Origin: Rhodobacteraceae bacterium bin131
GTDB lineage: Bacteria; Pseudomonadota; Alphaproteobacteria; Rhodobacterales; Rhodobacteraceae
NCBI GenBank assembly: GCA_002239085.1
Contig: MPNP01000004.1
Span: 1 to 64,000 of the forward strand
Reading direction: 5' to 3'
Length of the DNA stretch: 64,000 nt
In this document: positions 36,161 to 45,496 of the stretch, in pieces
Numbering within the stretch: the first letter of the stretch is position 1
Layout of the letters: each line of letters opens with the position of its first letter
Notes under the pieces: model-generated
The model's database searches: none
What the model saw: the letters and a program-made list of their open reading frames with translations, nothing else
What the model was told of the DNA's origin: nothing
Position numbers and translations under genes: made by a program

Positions 36161-37095
36161 TTTCGTACGGCTCCAAAGGTAATTCCGCGAAGGAGATGCT
36201 TTCTCAGCAGGATTGTGAATACCATTACCGGGACAAGAAACAATGTTGCTCCTGCGGCAACGGCTGGCCAATCAAGCCCACTCACACCAATGATCGACGG
36301 AATGAACGGAGGTGCTGTCTGGGCAGTTCCAGAGGTGAGGAGAACAGCAAAAGCATATTCGTTCCAAGCAAAAATCAAACAAAATATTGCTGTTGAGGCT
36401 ATTCCTGTTGTCGCTTGTGGCAAGACCACTTTGATAAATGCTTGTAACCGGGTGTAGCCATCAATAAGTGCGGCCTCTTCGTATTCAAGGGGAATCTCAT
36501 CAATGAAGCCCTTTAGCAACCATACCGCCAACGATAAATTGACCGCTGTATATAACAAAATCATTCCCGCATGGGTATCAGATAATCCCAAAGTACGAAA
36601 CATCAGAAAAATTGGAATGGCGATTGCAATAGGCGGCATCATGCGGGTTGAGAGGATAAAAAATAGTAAATCTTCCTTGAGCGGCACACGAAAACGGGAA
36701 AAAGCATAAGCAGCCAAGGTTCCGAGAAACACAGAAAGAAAGGTTGAGCCAAAACCGATGATAACTGAATTGAGGAACCTTTCGCCAAATCGAGATGGTC
36801 CAGCAATGACCATACCTTTATCATTAACAATCCGCTCATACCAATTGGTTGGAGGATTGTTGATCAAGTATTCCTCACTTTGTCTCGTTTGAGTGGTAAA
36901 TAAATTGACATACCCCTCCAAGGTGGGTTCAAAAAAGATCTTAGGTGGATATGCAATCGCATCAACTTGCGTTTTGAAGCCCGTTGACAGGATCCACAAT
37001 AAAGGGAGTATGGTGATTAAAGCATAGATGACAACAAGGACTCCTGCTATCCACTTCTGTGTCGCGCTTGGTTCTGCTAGGTTCCGAGCACTCAT
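36157..37095 (-). CDS. CUT1 importer permease (MalG/GlpQ-like)
   Basis: A 312-residue inner-membrane permease with six predicted membrane segments and the coupling motif in 'YEEAALIDGYTRLQAFIKVVLP' (E-A-A-x-x-D-G-x(9)-P pattern). A long periplasmic loop follows the first segment. It overlaps the preceding permease gene by 4 bases. Together with that permease it forms the membrane channel for a polyol- or triose-like solute. Confidence 0.9.
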   Translation of the reverse strand: MSARNLAEPSATQKWIAGVLVVIYALITILPLLWILSTGFKTQVDAIAYPPKIFFEPTLEGYVNLFTTQTRQSEEYLINNPPTNWYERIVNDKGMVIAGPSRFGERFLNSVIIGFGSTFLSVFLGTLAAYAFSRFRVPLKEDLLFFILSTRMMPPIAIAIPIFLMFRTLGLSDTHAGMILLYTAVNLSLAVWLLKGFIDEIPLEYEEAALIDGYTRLQAFIKVVLPQATTGIASTAIFCLIFAWNEYAFAVLLTSGTAQTAPPFIPSIIGVSGLDWPAVAAGATLFLVPVMVFTILLRKHLLRGITFGAVRK

Positions 37096-38039
37096 CGGTC
37101 TTTCACCCGGTTTAAGGCTTTAACATAAATTGAGGCCAAGCCAAAAATTGTGACAAACAGGATGACCGCGTAAGCTGATGCATAGCCAGTACGCCACTTT
37201 TCAAATGCTTCCCTCTTTAAATTGATTGATGTCAATTCGGTCGTTGAGCCCGGTCCACCACCCGTAAGAAGAACAACCAAATCAAACATTTTGAAATTCT
37301 CAATCCCACGGAAAAGAACTGCAAGCATTAAAAAAGGGAGCACCATGGGAATAGTAATGGTCCAAAATTGCCGCCATTTTGACGCTCGGTCACACTCTGC
37401 GGCCTCATAAATGTAATCGGGAATTGACCGTAATCCCGCGAGGCAAATCAGCATCACAAAGGGTGTCCACATCCAAGTGTCAACAATGACAATAGCCCAC
37501 GGAGCAAGATTAACTTCACCGATCATCGTGAAACTGTTGGAGTCAATGCCGGTTAGAAACTCAATGATATAGTTAAACAACCCAATTTGGGGCTGATAAA
37601 GAAAAGTCCAAAAATTACCTACGACAGCGGGTGAGAGCATCATTGGCAACACAATAATAGTCGTCCACAAACCGTTGCCCTTGAATTTGCGATTGATGAG
37701 CCAAGCAAGGGCAAAGCCAATCAAAACCTGCATGATTATTGTCCAGCACAGAAAATGTGCCGTGGCCTGCATCGTTTGCCAAATGTCACTATCGGTTAAG
37801 ATCCGTTCATAATTCCTTAAACCAATGAATTTGACATCGGCGTTGGGGCGATTAGCCCGATAATTTGTAAAGCTCAGCCGAATCGTCCAAATGAGCGGGA
37901 ATATATTAATCGCTAAAAGAAGAAGTATTGTCGGCCCAACGAAGAGCCACGAAATCGCCCGGTCGGACATCCCCCGAATGCCGCGCCGTAAACGCTTCGG
38001 CGTCGCCGTTACCACCCTATCAATAGGGGCTATATTCAT
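37092..38039 (-). CDS. CUT1 importer permease (MalF/GlpP-like)
   Basis: A 315-residue permease with six predicted membrane segments, UgpA/MalF type. The coupling motif is in 'DYIYEAAECDRASKWRQFWTITIP' (EAAxxDrA). The N-terminus is basic and cytoplasmic (ATPKRLRRGIRGMSD). It follows the binding-protein gene by about 90 bases and is coupled to the second permease by ATGA overlap. Confidence 0.9.
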   Translation of the reverse strand: MNIAPIDRVVTATPKRLRRGIRGMSDRAISWLFVGPTILLLLAINIFPLIWTIRLSFTNYRANRPNADVKFIGLRNYERILTDSDIWQTMQATAHFLCWTIIMQVLIGFALAWLINRKFKGNGLWTTIIVLPMMLSPAVVGNFWTFLYQPQIGLFNYIIEFLTGIDSNSFTMIGEVNLAPWAIVIVDTWMWTPFVMLICLAGLRSIPDYIYEAAECDRASKWRQFWTITIPMVLPFLMLAVLFRGIENFKMFDLVVLLTGGGPGSTTELTSINLKREAFEKWRTGYASAYAVILFVTIFGLASIYVKALNRVKDR

Positions 38040-38129
38040 GATGGAGAGCTACTTCATTCCATTTGATCATGTGGCCGGTCCATGCGCCCGGCCACACTGT
38101 ATTTTCAACAATTAAATGGATTTCAGAAT

Positions 38130-39443
38130 TTAGAGTATGCCTTCGTCTTCAAATACTTCAATCCAATCCTCAACTAATCCATCCAAGGCTTCTTGAGCAG
38201 TACCTTGACCAGCAATTACATACTTATGGACTCGGTCCTGCATCGCAAGGAGTAGAGAGGCATAAGCTGGCTCAGCCCAAAAATCTTTCACAATTGCCAT
38301 CGAATCAAGAAACGTTTGAGCGTAAGGTTGGCTAGACGCAAAATCAGGGTCCTCAACAACCGCCTTTAATGCTGAATATCCTCCGAGTTCCCACCATTGC
38401 TTTTGAACCGCCGGTTGGGCAAACCATTTGATATATTCAAGAGCCGCTTCCTGGTTCTCTGAATAGGAAACCACCGAAATACCCTGTCCACCAAGTTGGG
38501 CAAAATGACCGTATGGGCCGGCAGGATTAGGGAAATAACCTGAACGGTCACCGCCCACGTTTTCATCAGCGTTAACTCCGGGCCAGATAAAAGCAAAATT
38601 CATTTGTAAGGCGACTAAACCTGACCGGTAAGCATCGATGGCTTGTGACATGTACCAGTCTGACGATCCCGGCGGTGTACAACAATCATAAAGTGCCTTG
38701 TAATACTCAAGTCCTTCAATCGCTCCCTGTGAATTGACAAACCCTTCAAGTTCATACGGAGATTCTGGGTTGCCATATTCAAAACCGTAGTTGTAAAGTG
38801 CATTGGTCACACCCATGGTAATTCCTTCGGAACCACGTTCGGTATAGATTGCAGCCCCATATACGACTTTGTCGTCAATTGTTCGTCCCTGAAAAAACTC
38901 AGCAATATCTTTGAGTTCAGCAAGTGTTTGAGGCACACCAAGATCCCGTCCATACTTGTCTTTATACTCAGTTTGTAGTTCAGGTCTTTCAAACCAATCT
39001 TTGCGATAAGTCCATCCAACGACATCTCCGAATGCTGGTAAAGCCCAGTAGTTTGGCGTTCCTTTTGGCCACTCAGCATAACCCGTGACTGTTGCGGGAA
39101 TGAAATCATCCATGGTAATCCCTTGCTCTTCAAAGAAACCATTCAATTTGACATAGTGTCCAGCTTCTGCCGAGCCACCAATCCATTGACTGTCGCCAAT
39201 CATCAAATCACAAAGCTTACCACCCGAATTCAGTTCATTGAGCATTCGGTCGGCGAAGTTGGTCCAAGGGACAAACTCAAAACTCATATTGTGACCACTT
39301 TCAGCTTCAAAGTCTTTGGATAGTTCAACGAGAGCATTGGCCGGATCCCAAGCCGCCCAGCATAAAGTTAAATCTGCCGATTTTGATGACGTTGCAACAA
39401 CCGAAGCAAAAAATGCCGCAGCGATAAAAATTGATTTTTTCAT
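38130..39443 (-). CDS. CUT1 extracellular solute-binding protein
   Basis: The first gene of the operon, encoding a 437-residue periplasmic binding protein with signal peptide (MKKSIFIAAAFFASVVATSS, cleavage near SKSA). The family-1 solute-binding fold is recognisable from 'ANALVELSKDFEAESGHNMSFEFVPW' (as LVELSKDFEAESGH), 'NSGGKLCDLMIGDSQW' and 'AALEYIKWFAQPAVQ'. A good Shine-Dalgarno (AAGGAAAG) precedes the ATG. A sigma-70-like promoter lies about 110 bases upstream. The binding protein is shorter than rhizobial GlpV, so the ligand may differ; glycerol, dihydroxyacetone and small polyols are candidates. Confidence 0.88.
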   Translation of the reverse strand: MKKSIFIAAAFFASVVATSSKSADLTLCWAAWDPANALVELSKDFEAESGHNMSFEFVPWTNFADRMLNELNSGGKLCDLMIGDSQWIGGSAEAGHYVKLNGFFEEQGITMDDFIPATVTGYAEWPKGTPNYWALPAFGDVVGWTYRKDWFERPELQTEYKDKYGRDLGVPQTLAELKDIAEFFQGRTIDDKVVYGAAIYTERGSEGITMGVTNALYNYGFEYGNPESPYELEGFVNSQGAIEGLEYYKALYDCCTPPGSSDWYMSQAIDAYRSGLVALQMNFAFIWPGVNADENVGGDRSGYFPNPAGPYGHFAQLGGQGISVVSYSENQEAALEYIKWFAQPAVQKQWWELGGYSALKAVVEDPDFASSQPYAQTFLDSMAIVKDFWAEPAYASLLLAMQDRVHKYVIAGQGTAQEALDGLVEDWIEVFEDEGIL

Positions 39444-39553
39444 AACTTTCCTTTCTATTATTATGATGTCTCTAACACGTCAAAAGCTCCACAAGTATGC
39501 CAAGTTGAGAGGCATCGTTATTATTATCCAATTCAGTAAATATTGGTACATCA

Positions 39554-39582
39554 TAGTATACGTTAACTAGTAATTTAGTCAA
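39554..39582 (-). promoter_or_regulatory. Promoter with overlapping operator-like palindrome
   Basis: Read on the minus strand, TTGACT (39577-39582) and TATACT (39555-39560) are separated by 16 bases, a good sigma-70 pair for the DHA-kinase importer operon. The spacer and -10 box also form the palindrome TAGTTAAC/GTATACTA, centred on CG at 39561-39562, with two mismatched pairs. A palindrome with central CG is typical of LacI-family operators. No regulator gene lies in this operon. Confidence 0.6.
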
Positions 39583-39791
39583 TTAAGTGTTCCTGAATCA
39601 GTGAAACAATTAACGCTATCCAATTTAATCGTTAAGCAATTAAATCCTCTCATGAGTTAAGCGGTCAAATGTTGCTAAATCTTTGCTTGAAGATCATCAA
39701 TTTTACAGTGTATAGAGATTGTAATTGGGGTTTAGAATTAAATTATTACCAATAAGATAAAGTGAACAAAATTATTTTTTGAGTGTCCGTG

Positions 39792-40505
39792 ATGATAAAA
39801 CTCGGTGTATTAAATGCCGGGCCTGTGTTGCCAGAAATTCGCCATATTTATAGTGATTATGCGCAGATTTTTGGGCACATGCTCAGATGCTTTGACTTTC
39901 AAATTGAGAGCTGGAAGGTGTATGAATCACATTTTCCCAACACCATTACTCAATGCGATGCATGGCTTATTTCAGGTTCAAAATTTGGCGTCTATGAAAA
40001 CCATCCTTGGATTCCAACGCTTGAGGAATTCATTCGCGATTGCCATGCCAACAATTTGCCGCTTATTGGGGTGTGTTTTGGACATCAAATAATCGCTCAG
40101 GCTCTCGGGGGCACAGTTGAAAAGTTTAGAGAAGGTTGGGGCGTTGGTTGGGCACCGTTCTTTTTTCTAGACCAGACGATATACCTCAATTCATGGCATC
40201 AGGATCAAGTTGTAATTGTACCTGAAGGGGCACATGTTTTGGGACACAATAGTTTTTGTGAAAATGCCTTTATTAGTTATGGTGAAAACACTTTTTCATT
40301 GCAGGCTCACCCCGAATTTGACCACGATTTTATCAGGCATCTCATTAAATATCGTGGATCTGAAGTTCCGCAAAATAGGGTTCAAGGAGCTAAGGAAAGT
40401 TTAGAAAAAAAATTAAGCAATGATTTAATGAGGGATTTTTTTGGATATCACATTAAATCGCGGTCACTTCAACAAGCGATTGAAAATTTCAGTAATGGTC
40501 AGTGA
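39792..40505 (+). CDS. Class I glutamine amidotransferase-like protein
   Basis: A 237-residue class I GATase (GuaA-like domain) from ATG 39792; a GTG nine bases earlier is possible. The nucleophile Cys95 lies in GVCFGHQ and the His-x-Glu of the triad in QAHPEF. Stand-alone GATases of this type include gamma-glutamyl-gamma-aminobutyrate-hydrolase-like and methylated-amine enzymes. It is convergent with phaR, two bases apart. The triad is complete, but the substrate is unknown. Confidence 0.85.
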   Translation: MIKLGVLNAGPVLPEIRHIYSDYAQIFGHMLRCFDFQIESWKVYESHFPNTITQCDAWLISGSKFGVYENHPWIPTLEEFIRDCHANNLPLIGVCFGHQIIAQALGGTVEKFREGWGVGWAPFFFLDQTIYLNSWHQDQVVIVPEGAHVLGHNSFCENAFISYGENTFSLQAHPEFDHDFIRHLIKYRGSEVPQNRVQGAKESLEKKLSNDLMRDFFGYHIKSRSLQQAIENFSNGQ

Positions 40506-40507
40506 TT

Positions 40508-41056
40508 TTAGCCTTGGAGCTTGTCAATTTTCTTTTGCAATTCAGTCATTTGCAACTTAACCGCTTCTAGGTCAGACTGACCCTGGTTCGGCTTTTTTGG
40601 ATCGATATCTTTATGGCTGCCGTTTTGTGGCTGATTCCAAAATGGAAACATGTTTGATAGATATTCCTGCTGGCTCTTCTGAAACTCAACCCATCCTTTC
40701 ACTGGATTCGAAACATTTTTCATAAATTCCGACTGGCTTTGATTCAGTATACTGTAGGTTGCTTCAAAAAATTTGGGGATGATTGCCAATGAATCTTCTT
40801 TGTATGATTGGACCATCTTCATAAGAATATCGACAGGCAGAACGGGTAATCCAGCTGATTCATTATTGATAATAATCCGAACGAGTAATTCACGGGTTAA
40901 ATCTTCTCCCGTTTCACGGTCGACTACTTTTATACTCTGACCTGATTTGACGATATCAGCCAAATCTTCTAAAGTTGTATATTCGCTTGTTTGAGTATTA
41001 TAGAGCCTACGACTTGAGTATCTTTTGATTAGAAGAGGTTCTTGATTATTTTCCAT
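40508..41056 (-). CDS. phaR: Polyhydroxyalkanoate synthesis repressor PhaR
   Basis: Autoregulated DNA-binding protein that senses PHA granules and represses phasin synthesis. The N-terminal PHB/PHA_acc domain is clear: 'LIKRYSSRRLYNTQTSEYTTLEDLADIVKSG' in two parts (RRLYNTQTSEY and TLEDLADIVKSG), then 'VVDRETGEDLTRELL'. The C-terminal half has a coiled coil ending 'MTELQKKIDKLQG'. At 182 residues it is typical of the family. It follows phaC on the same strand; no phasin gene is in view. Confidence 0.93.
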   Translation of the reverse strand: MENNQEPLLIKRYSSRRLYNTQTSEYTTLEDLADIVKSGQSIKVVDRETGEDLTRELLVRIIINNESAGLPVLPVDILMKMVQSYKEDSLAIIPKFFEATYSILNQSQSEFMKNVSNPVKGWVEFQKSQQEYLSNMFPFWNQPQNGSHKDIDPKKPNQGQSDLEAVKLQMTELQKKIDKLQG

Positions 41057-41096
41057 TATATTTCATGCCTCATGGCTAGAGCGGCAGAATCAGAAT

Positions 41097-42869
41097 TTAT
41101 TTGGCCGCGGGTATTAATACATATTGTCCCGGAGCGTCGCCGAGTGAACGGTCAGCATCAATCTCTCGTGCCGTGGTATCTGGTCCCGATTTAAGGGCAA
41201 GCCATTTCATCCAACTTCCCCACCACGTGCAATCACTGTATTGAGCTTTTGCACGCCACTCTCCAAAATCATCAAATTGATTGGGATTGATGAAATGCCC
41301 GTACTTCTTTTTAGTCGGTGGATTAATAATTCCGGCGATATGGCCCGATTCAGCCAAAATGTAATTTTTTTCCTTACTCGCTGCTTTTTGCAGACCATTA
41401 AATGAAGTTTTCCAGTTGACTAAATGGTCTGCTTCGCATGCAATTGCAATAAATGGCTGCGTAATATCTGCGATCCCAATTGAGACATCATTAACTATTG
41501 TTTGGCCCTTGGCGAATGTATTGCCGCGTATTGTATCGTAAAAATACTCTTTAGCCATTCGTCCTGGAAGATTGGTTGTATCGCTATTCCAATACAGAAG
41601 GTCAAACGCTTTCGGCGGTTCACCCATCAGATAGCTTCGAATGGCAGGACCATAGACGAGATCATTTGCCCGTAAATAGGAAAAAGCTTGCGACATATTT
41701 TTGCCAGGAAAATACCCTTTAGATTTAATTTCATGATCAATTCCAGCAAGGTATTCGTCACTAATAAAAATTCCCAACTCACCAGCATCTTCGAAATCGG
41801 TGAGTGTGGTGAAGAAAGTGGCCGAGTGAATGGTATCGACTTTCATTTTATTTTGATAAGCCATGGTCATTGCCAACAGCGTCCCGCCAATACAATAACC
41901 TACGGCATTGAGTTGCTTCGTGTGACTCAATTTGAGAGTTTCATTGATAGCTCTCTGGCTACCTTCTAGAACATAAGTGTCCATGCCAACGTCATGAAAG
42001 GATTCATCGGGGTTATTCCAACTGACAACGAATACTGTAAAACCTTGTTCAACCATGTAGTTGATAAAGCTGTTGTCGTGGCGAAGGTCCAAGACGTAAT
42101 ATTTGTTGATCCATGGTGGAATAACCAAGAGAGGCAGCTCCTTGACCGTTTCTGTTTTGGGGGAATATTGGAGCAACTCAAAGAGTTTGTTTCGAGCAAC
42201 CACTTTTCCTTCGCTGAGGGCAATGTTATCACCTACTTTGAAGGCACTCGTATCTGCAAGAGTTACGATCAAGTCACCGTCGTTTCGCTCAAGGTCTTTG
42301 ACAAGGTTTTCCAATCCATCAACAAGCGACTGACCTTCAGTATCAATGGCTTTTTGCAGAGCCTCGGGGTTGGTTGGTAGGAAATTTGCAGGACTCAACA
42401 AATCAGTGACTTGGTGGGAAAAGAATTCAATCTTTCTTTTCTGGCTTTCATCAAGTCCTTGCAGATTTTCAAAGTAACGATTGATAATTTTAGCATTTAA
42501 AAGATACTGTTCTTTAATCAAGTTGAAGTAAGGATTGTTCCAGTGCTCGCTTTTAAAACGATTATCCTTAGTTTGGGGCAATGATGTTTCATCCGATTGT
42601 GATCCCATCAGGGATTCATTGGTTCTTAACCATAGCTCCATGGATTTACCCCAATACTGGACCTGATTTTCAAATATTTTTGTCGGATTGATAAACACAT
42701 CTGTGATACTTGCAATTCCCGTCTGTAACAGTGTGTCACTATCGGGGTGAAGAGTTGCGGGGTCAATGGGTTCCTTTTTGGCAAGAATTTCCATTAGGCG
42801 CACGCTCAACTCCTCAATTCGTATCATGTTGTTGTTGAACTTTTCAGAATGTACTTTTGACTCACCCAT
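41097..42869 (-). CDS. phaC: Poly(3-hydroxyalkanoate) synthase, class I
   Basis: Polymerises (R)-3-hydroxyacyl-CoA into storage polyester at the granule surface. It has 590 residues, normal for class I: an N-terminal PhaC_N domain and an alpha/beta-hydrolase core with the lipase-like box G-Y-C326-I-G-G, where Cys replaces Ser. The catalytic His is in 'SGHIAGIINPP', and Asp is in the 'CEADHLVNW' strand region. It is divergent from phaZ, with 95 bases between the two coding starts as called here. phaA and phaB are not in the window. Confidence 0.95.
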   Translation of the reverse strand: MGESKVHSEKFNNNMIRIEELSVRLMEILAKKEPIDPATLHPDSDTLLQTGIASITDVFINPTKIFENQVQYWGKSMELWLRTNESLMGSQSDETSLPQTKDNRFKSEHWNNPYFNLIKEQYLLNAKIINRYFENLQGLDESQKRKIEFFSHQVTDLLSPANFLPTNPEALQKAIDTEGQSLVDGLENLVKDLERNDGDLIVTLADTSAFKVGDNIALSEGKVVARNKLFELLQYSPKTETVKELPLLVIPPWINKYYVLDLRHDNSFINYMVEQGFTVFVVSWNNPDESFHDVGMDTYVLEGSQRAINETLKLSHTKQLNAVGYCIGGTLLAMTMAYQNKMKVDTIHSATFFTTLTDFEDAGELGIFISDEYLAGIDHEIKSKGYFPGKNMSQAFSYLRANDLVYGPAIRSYLMGEPPKAFDLLYWNSDTTNLPGRMAKEYFYDTIRGNTFAKGQTIVNDVSIGIADITQPFIAIACEADHLVNWKTSFNGLQKAASKEKNYILAESGHIAGIINPPTKKKYGHFINPNQFDDFGEWRAKAQYSDCTWWGSWMKWLALKSGPDTTAREIDADRSLGDAPGQYVLIPAAK

Positions 42870-42964
42870 ACGTTCAGTCCTTAATTAAAATTTTATTTAC
42901 ATTAACTCTATAATAAACTATTTCCTAGAAATTGGATTTTAATAATGTGATGAAGGGAGGCTTA

Positions 42965-44194
42965 ATGAGACCGTTATTTACTTATGACGCAGTTGAGAGT
43001 GTTCGATTAACTTGCGAATGGTCTGGTGCTTCGGCAAAAACATTTTGGTCTTATCCCTTTTTTGGTTTTTCAACGAGTTATATTCCCAAGACTTTTTCGG
43101 CTTGGGGAACAGTCGTTGAGCGAACCTACAGCAGAATTGTTGAAAAACCTGACTGGGGAATTGATTGGGTTGTTTCAGACCATGTAGAATACCTTGTCAA
43201 CAAAGAAACGGTCATTGATAAACCGTTTGGTAACCTTGTCAACTTCAAATTAATTGGTCGCCCTGAATCACCCCTTAAGGTTCTTCTCATCGCGCCCATG
43301 TCTGGACACTATTCTACCCTTTTACGTAAGACTGTACGGAGTCTTCTGCCAGACTGTGAGCTCTTCGTCACGGAATGGAAAAATGCTCGAGACATACCGG
43401 TCAGTGAAGGAAAGTTTGATATTGAAGATTTTACCGAATACTTAAGGGATTTTATGGTGTTTCTTGGACCTGATACGCACGTGATTTCAGTGTGTCAGCC
43501 GGTTCCCCTGACATTGGCAGCTGCGGCGATGATTGCTGAGGATACCCCAGACTGTCAACCAAAAACAATGATTCTGTTCGGTGGACCTGTTGACCCCGAT
43601 GCTGCTCCAACTGAAGTCACCGATTTTGGCAAGCGAGTAACAATGGGGCAGCTTGAACGATTATTTATTCAAAATGTTGGCTCTAGCTATTTAGGTGTTG
43701 GTCGTGTTGTTTACCCCGGAATCACCCAACTCTCTTCGTTCATTTCGATGAATTTACAAAGTCATCTCACAGCGTTTCACGATCAAATTATGCGAACGGC
43801 TCGCGGTGAATCCTCTGATCATGACCGTCATAATGAGTTTTATGATGAATACCTTGCCGTCATGGATATGACAGCCGAATTTTATCTATCAACTGTTGAA
43901 CGTATTTTTAAAAAACGCGAAATTGCTCAAAATATTTTTAAAGTGAGAGGAAGACCTGTAGATCTAGGTAAAATCAATCGAACTGCGGTCAAAATAGTTG
44001 AAGGTGGAAAGGATAATATTTCGGCTCCAGGCCAGTGTGCTGCAGCTTTGGATTTGTTGAGTGGACTATCGGAGCATCAAAAAGCAATTCATGTGGAACC
44101 CAACGCTGGACATTACGGAATTTTTTCGGGGAAATCGTGGATCAATGATATTCGACCTCTTGTTCTTGATTTTATGGCGTGTAATTCTCACTAA
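42965..44194 (+). CDS. phaZ: Intracellular PHA depolymerase
   Basis: Mobilises stored polyester. From ATG 42965, preceded by a very good ribosome site (GGGAGG), the protein has 409 residues; an in-frame TTG at 42932 is less likely. It matches the PhaZ1-type intracellular depolymerase: 'PLFTYDAVESVRLTCEW' near the start and the nucleophile box 'SVCQPVPLTLA', where Cys takes the place of Ser. The C-terminal His lies in 'PNAGHYGIFSG'. It is divergent from phaC, so synthesis and breakdown genes share a control region. Confidence 0.93.
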   Translation: MRPLFTYDAVESVRLTCEWSGASAKTFWSYPFFGFSTSYIPKTFSAWGTVVERTYSRIVEKPDWGIDWVVSDHVEYLVNKETVIDKPFGNLVNFKLIGRPESPLKVLLIAPMSGHYSTLLRKTVRSLLPDCELFVTEWKNARDIPVSEGKFDIEDFTEYLRDFMVFLGPDTHVISVCQPVPLTLAAAAMIAEDTPDCQPKTMILFGGPVDPDAAPTEVTDFGKRVTMGQLERLFIQNVGSSYLGVGRVVYPGITQLSSFISMNLQSHLTAFHDQIMRTARGESSDHDRHNEFYDEYLAVMDMTAEFYLSTVERIFKKREIAQNIFKVRGRPVDLGKINRTAVKIVEGGKDNISAPGQCAAALDLLSGLSEHQKAIHVEPNAGHYGIFSGKSWINDIRPLVLDFMACNSH

Positions 44195-44395
44195 CAATCA
44201 AATTATTCCTGACTCTGACACTCTGAGGATTTAACCACCTAATCCACGTTAGATCAGCCTTGCAAAATAGTCACTACATTCCCCGCACTTAAGACGCGCA
44301 ATAGTACCCTTGTTATTCGCTATACCACCCCGCATTTAGTCCCTGTCTCTGCGTAATTCATCTATCCTCGTCTCAGACAAACTTTGAATTGTTGT

Positions 44396-45300
44396 TATTA
44401 ATTTTCATTGCCAAGATTTTTTCCTTACATCAAATACACAGTATCGGTTCAGGATATTAAATTAGGGTTTAATTGGCAAATAGGTCTTCGTGAAAGCATT
44501 CAATTCAGCGATGTGTCGATTCTTTGCATCTGCCTCCAACTGGTGAAGGCAAAAATGTTTGATAACTTAAATCATGAGCGCTTGTTTTATATTTCAGCCA
44601 AATGTCCTCTTCGTACGGTATTGCAGTTTTATTTGGTTGATGCACCATTGCTGATTACAAATAGTTGAGCATTTTCAAAAAGTACGGTACTTGAACAGGA
44701 ACTGTCTCGTTGGTATCGGTTAATCTGATTAAAGGCTTCATGTATGTCACCACCACGACGCTTGAGTTCTACTTGAACCATTGATCAATCAATGTCCAAT
44801 ATAGTCAAATCATAGCGATAGTCTTGTCTACCTGAGGCTTCATTTGGGTTAAATACCTGTAATGAATTATTGTGAATGCTTTGTTTATCATCAGGCGAAC
44901 GTTCTTGGCGGTACCGTCATCTCGTTTTAGAATATGAAAACTACTTCCTGAATACGTGCCGTCTTCTCAACAATACCATCATTGTTACTAGCGATTTTGA
45001 TCTTTAAGAAATTATTCCATTCGGAAGCGGTAAATTTGAAATTATTCAGTTTCTCCAACTGAAAACGGAGGTTGGAGGTCAGTTCATCTGAAGAGGTGAT
45101 TAGTAAGTATTCATAAGCTTGCGATTGCAGTTGCTGAATGAAAGCCTTTTCTAGTTGATCTTCAGTTTGAAAGGCTTATTCTTTATTATCATCGGGTAAG
45201 TATTCAGTAACAACAGTGCTTTCCCTAGATATGCCAATAGCTTCGTATAGATTGGGGTTTAATTCTCCCCAATTATTTTTATGCCAAAGATCAAATTAGC
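44396..45300 (-). pseudogene. Remnant of type I restriction subunit HsdR
   Basis: Conceptual translation of the minus strand, with frame changes, gives a row of HsdR N-terminal pieces: 'GISRESTVVTEYLPDD', 'QLQSQAYEYLLITSS', 'LRFQLEKLNNFKFTASEWNN', 'IVEKTARIQE', 'HNNSLQVFNPNEASG', 'VQVELKRRGGDIHEAFNQI', 'FTKTYLPI' and 'RYCVFDVRKKSWQ'. Several stops and frameshifts break it. Only the nuclease-domain half is left; the helicase half is missing, cut off at about 44400 next to phaZ. It was the last gene of the hsdM-hsdS-zeta-hsdR row. The gene is dead. Confidence 0.8.
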
Positions 45301-45310
45301 TAAATTCTGC

Positions 45311-45496
45311 TTATTCTTCTGAAAAAAGTTTTTTCAACTCATCACCACTTTTCTTGACTATTTTCCCATCTTCACAGAAGACAGCATATTGTCCTAACCG
45401 CCACTTTCTTTCTAAATCCTTTCTAACCGCCTGGCGAAGGCCTTCTAAATGTTGAAGAGCTTCTTGTGATGGGGAGTCTGTTTTAATTATTTGCAT
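45311..45496 (-). CDS. Small protein coupled to zeta-toxin-like kinase
   Basis: A 61-residue, strongly charged protein (Lys, Arg, Glu) whose start overlaps the 3' end of the kinase gene by 10 bases, so the two are co-translated. It begins [14 protein letters not shown] and contains '[20 protein letters not shown]'. No known domain was recognised. Its size, its charge and its coupling to the toxin-like gene suggest an antitoxin or helper, but canonical epsilon antitoxins precede zeta and are longer. The frame is intact even though the flanking hsd genes are broken. Confidence 0.7.
   Translation of the reverse strand: MQIIKTDSPSQEALQHLEGLRQAVRKDLERKWRLGQYAVFCEDGKIVKKSGDELKKLFSEE

Noticed and set aside
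44408..44668. 86-codon plus-strand ORF after phaZ
   Set aside because: The opposite strand encodes clear HsdR fragments (FTKTYLPI, RYCVFDVRKK), so this is an antisense shadow of the pseudogene.
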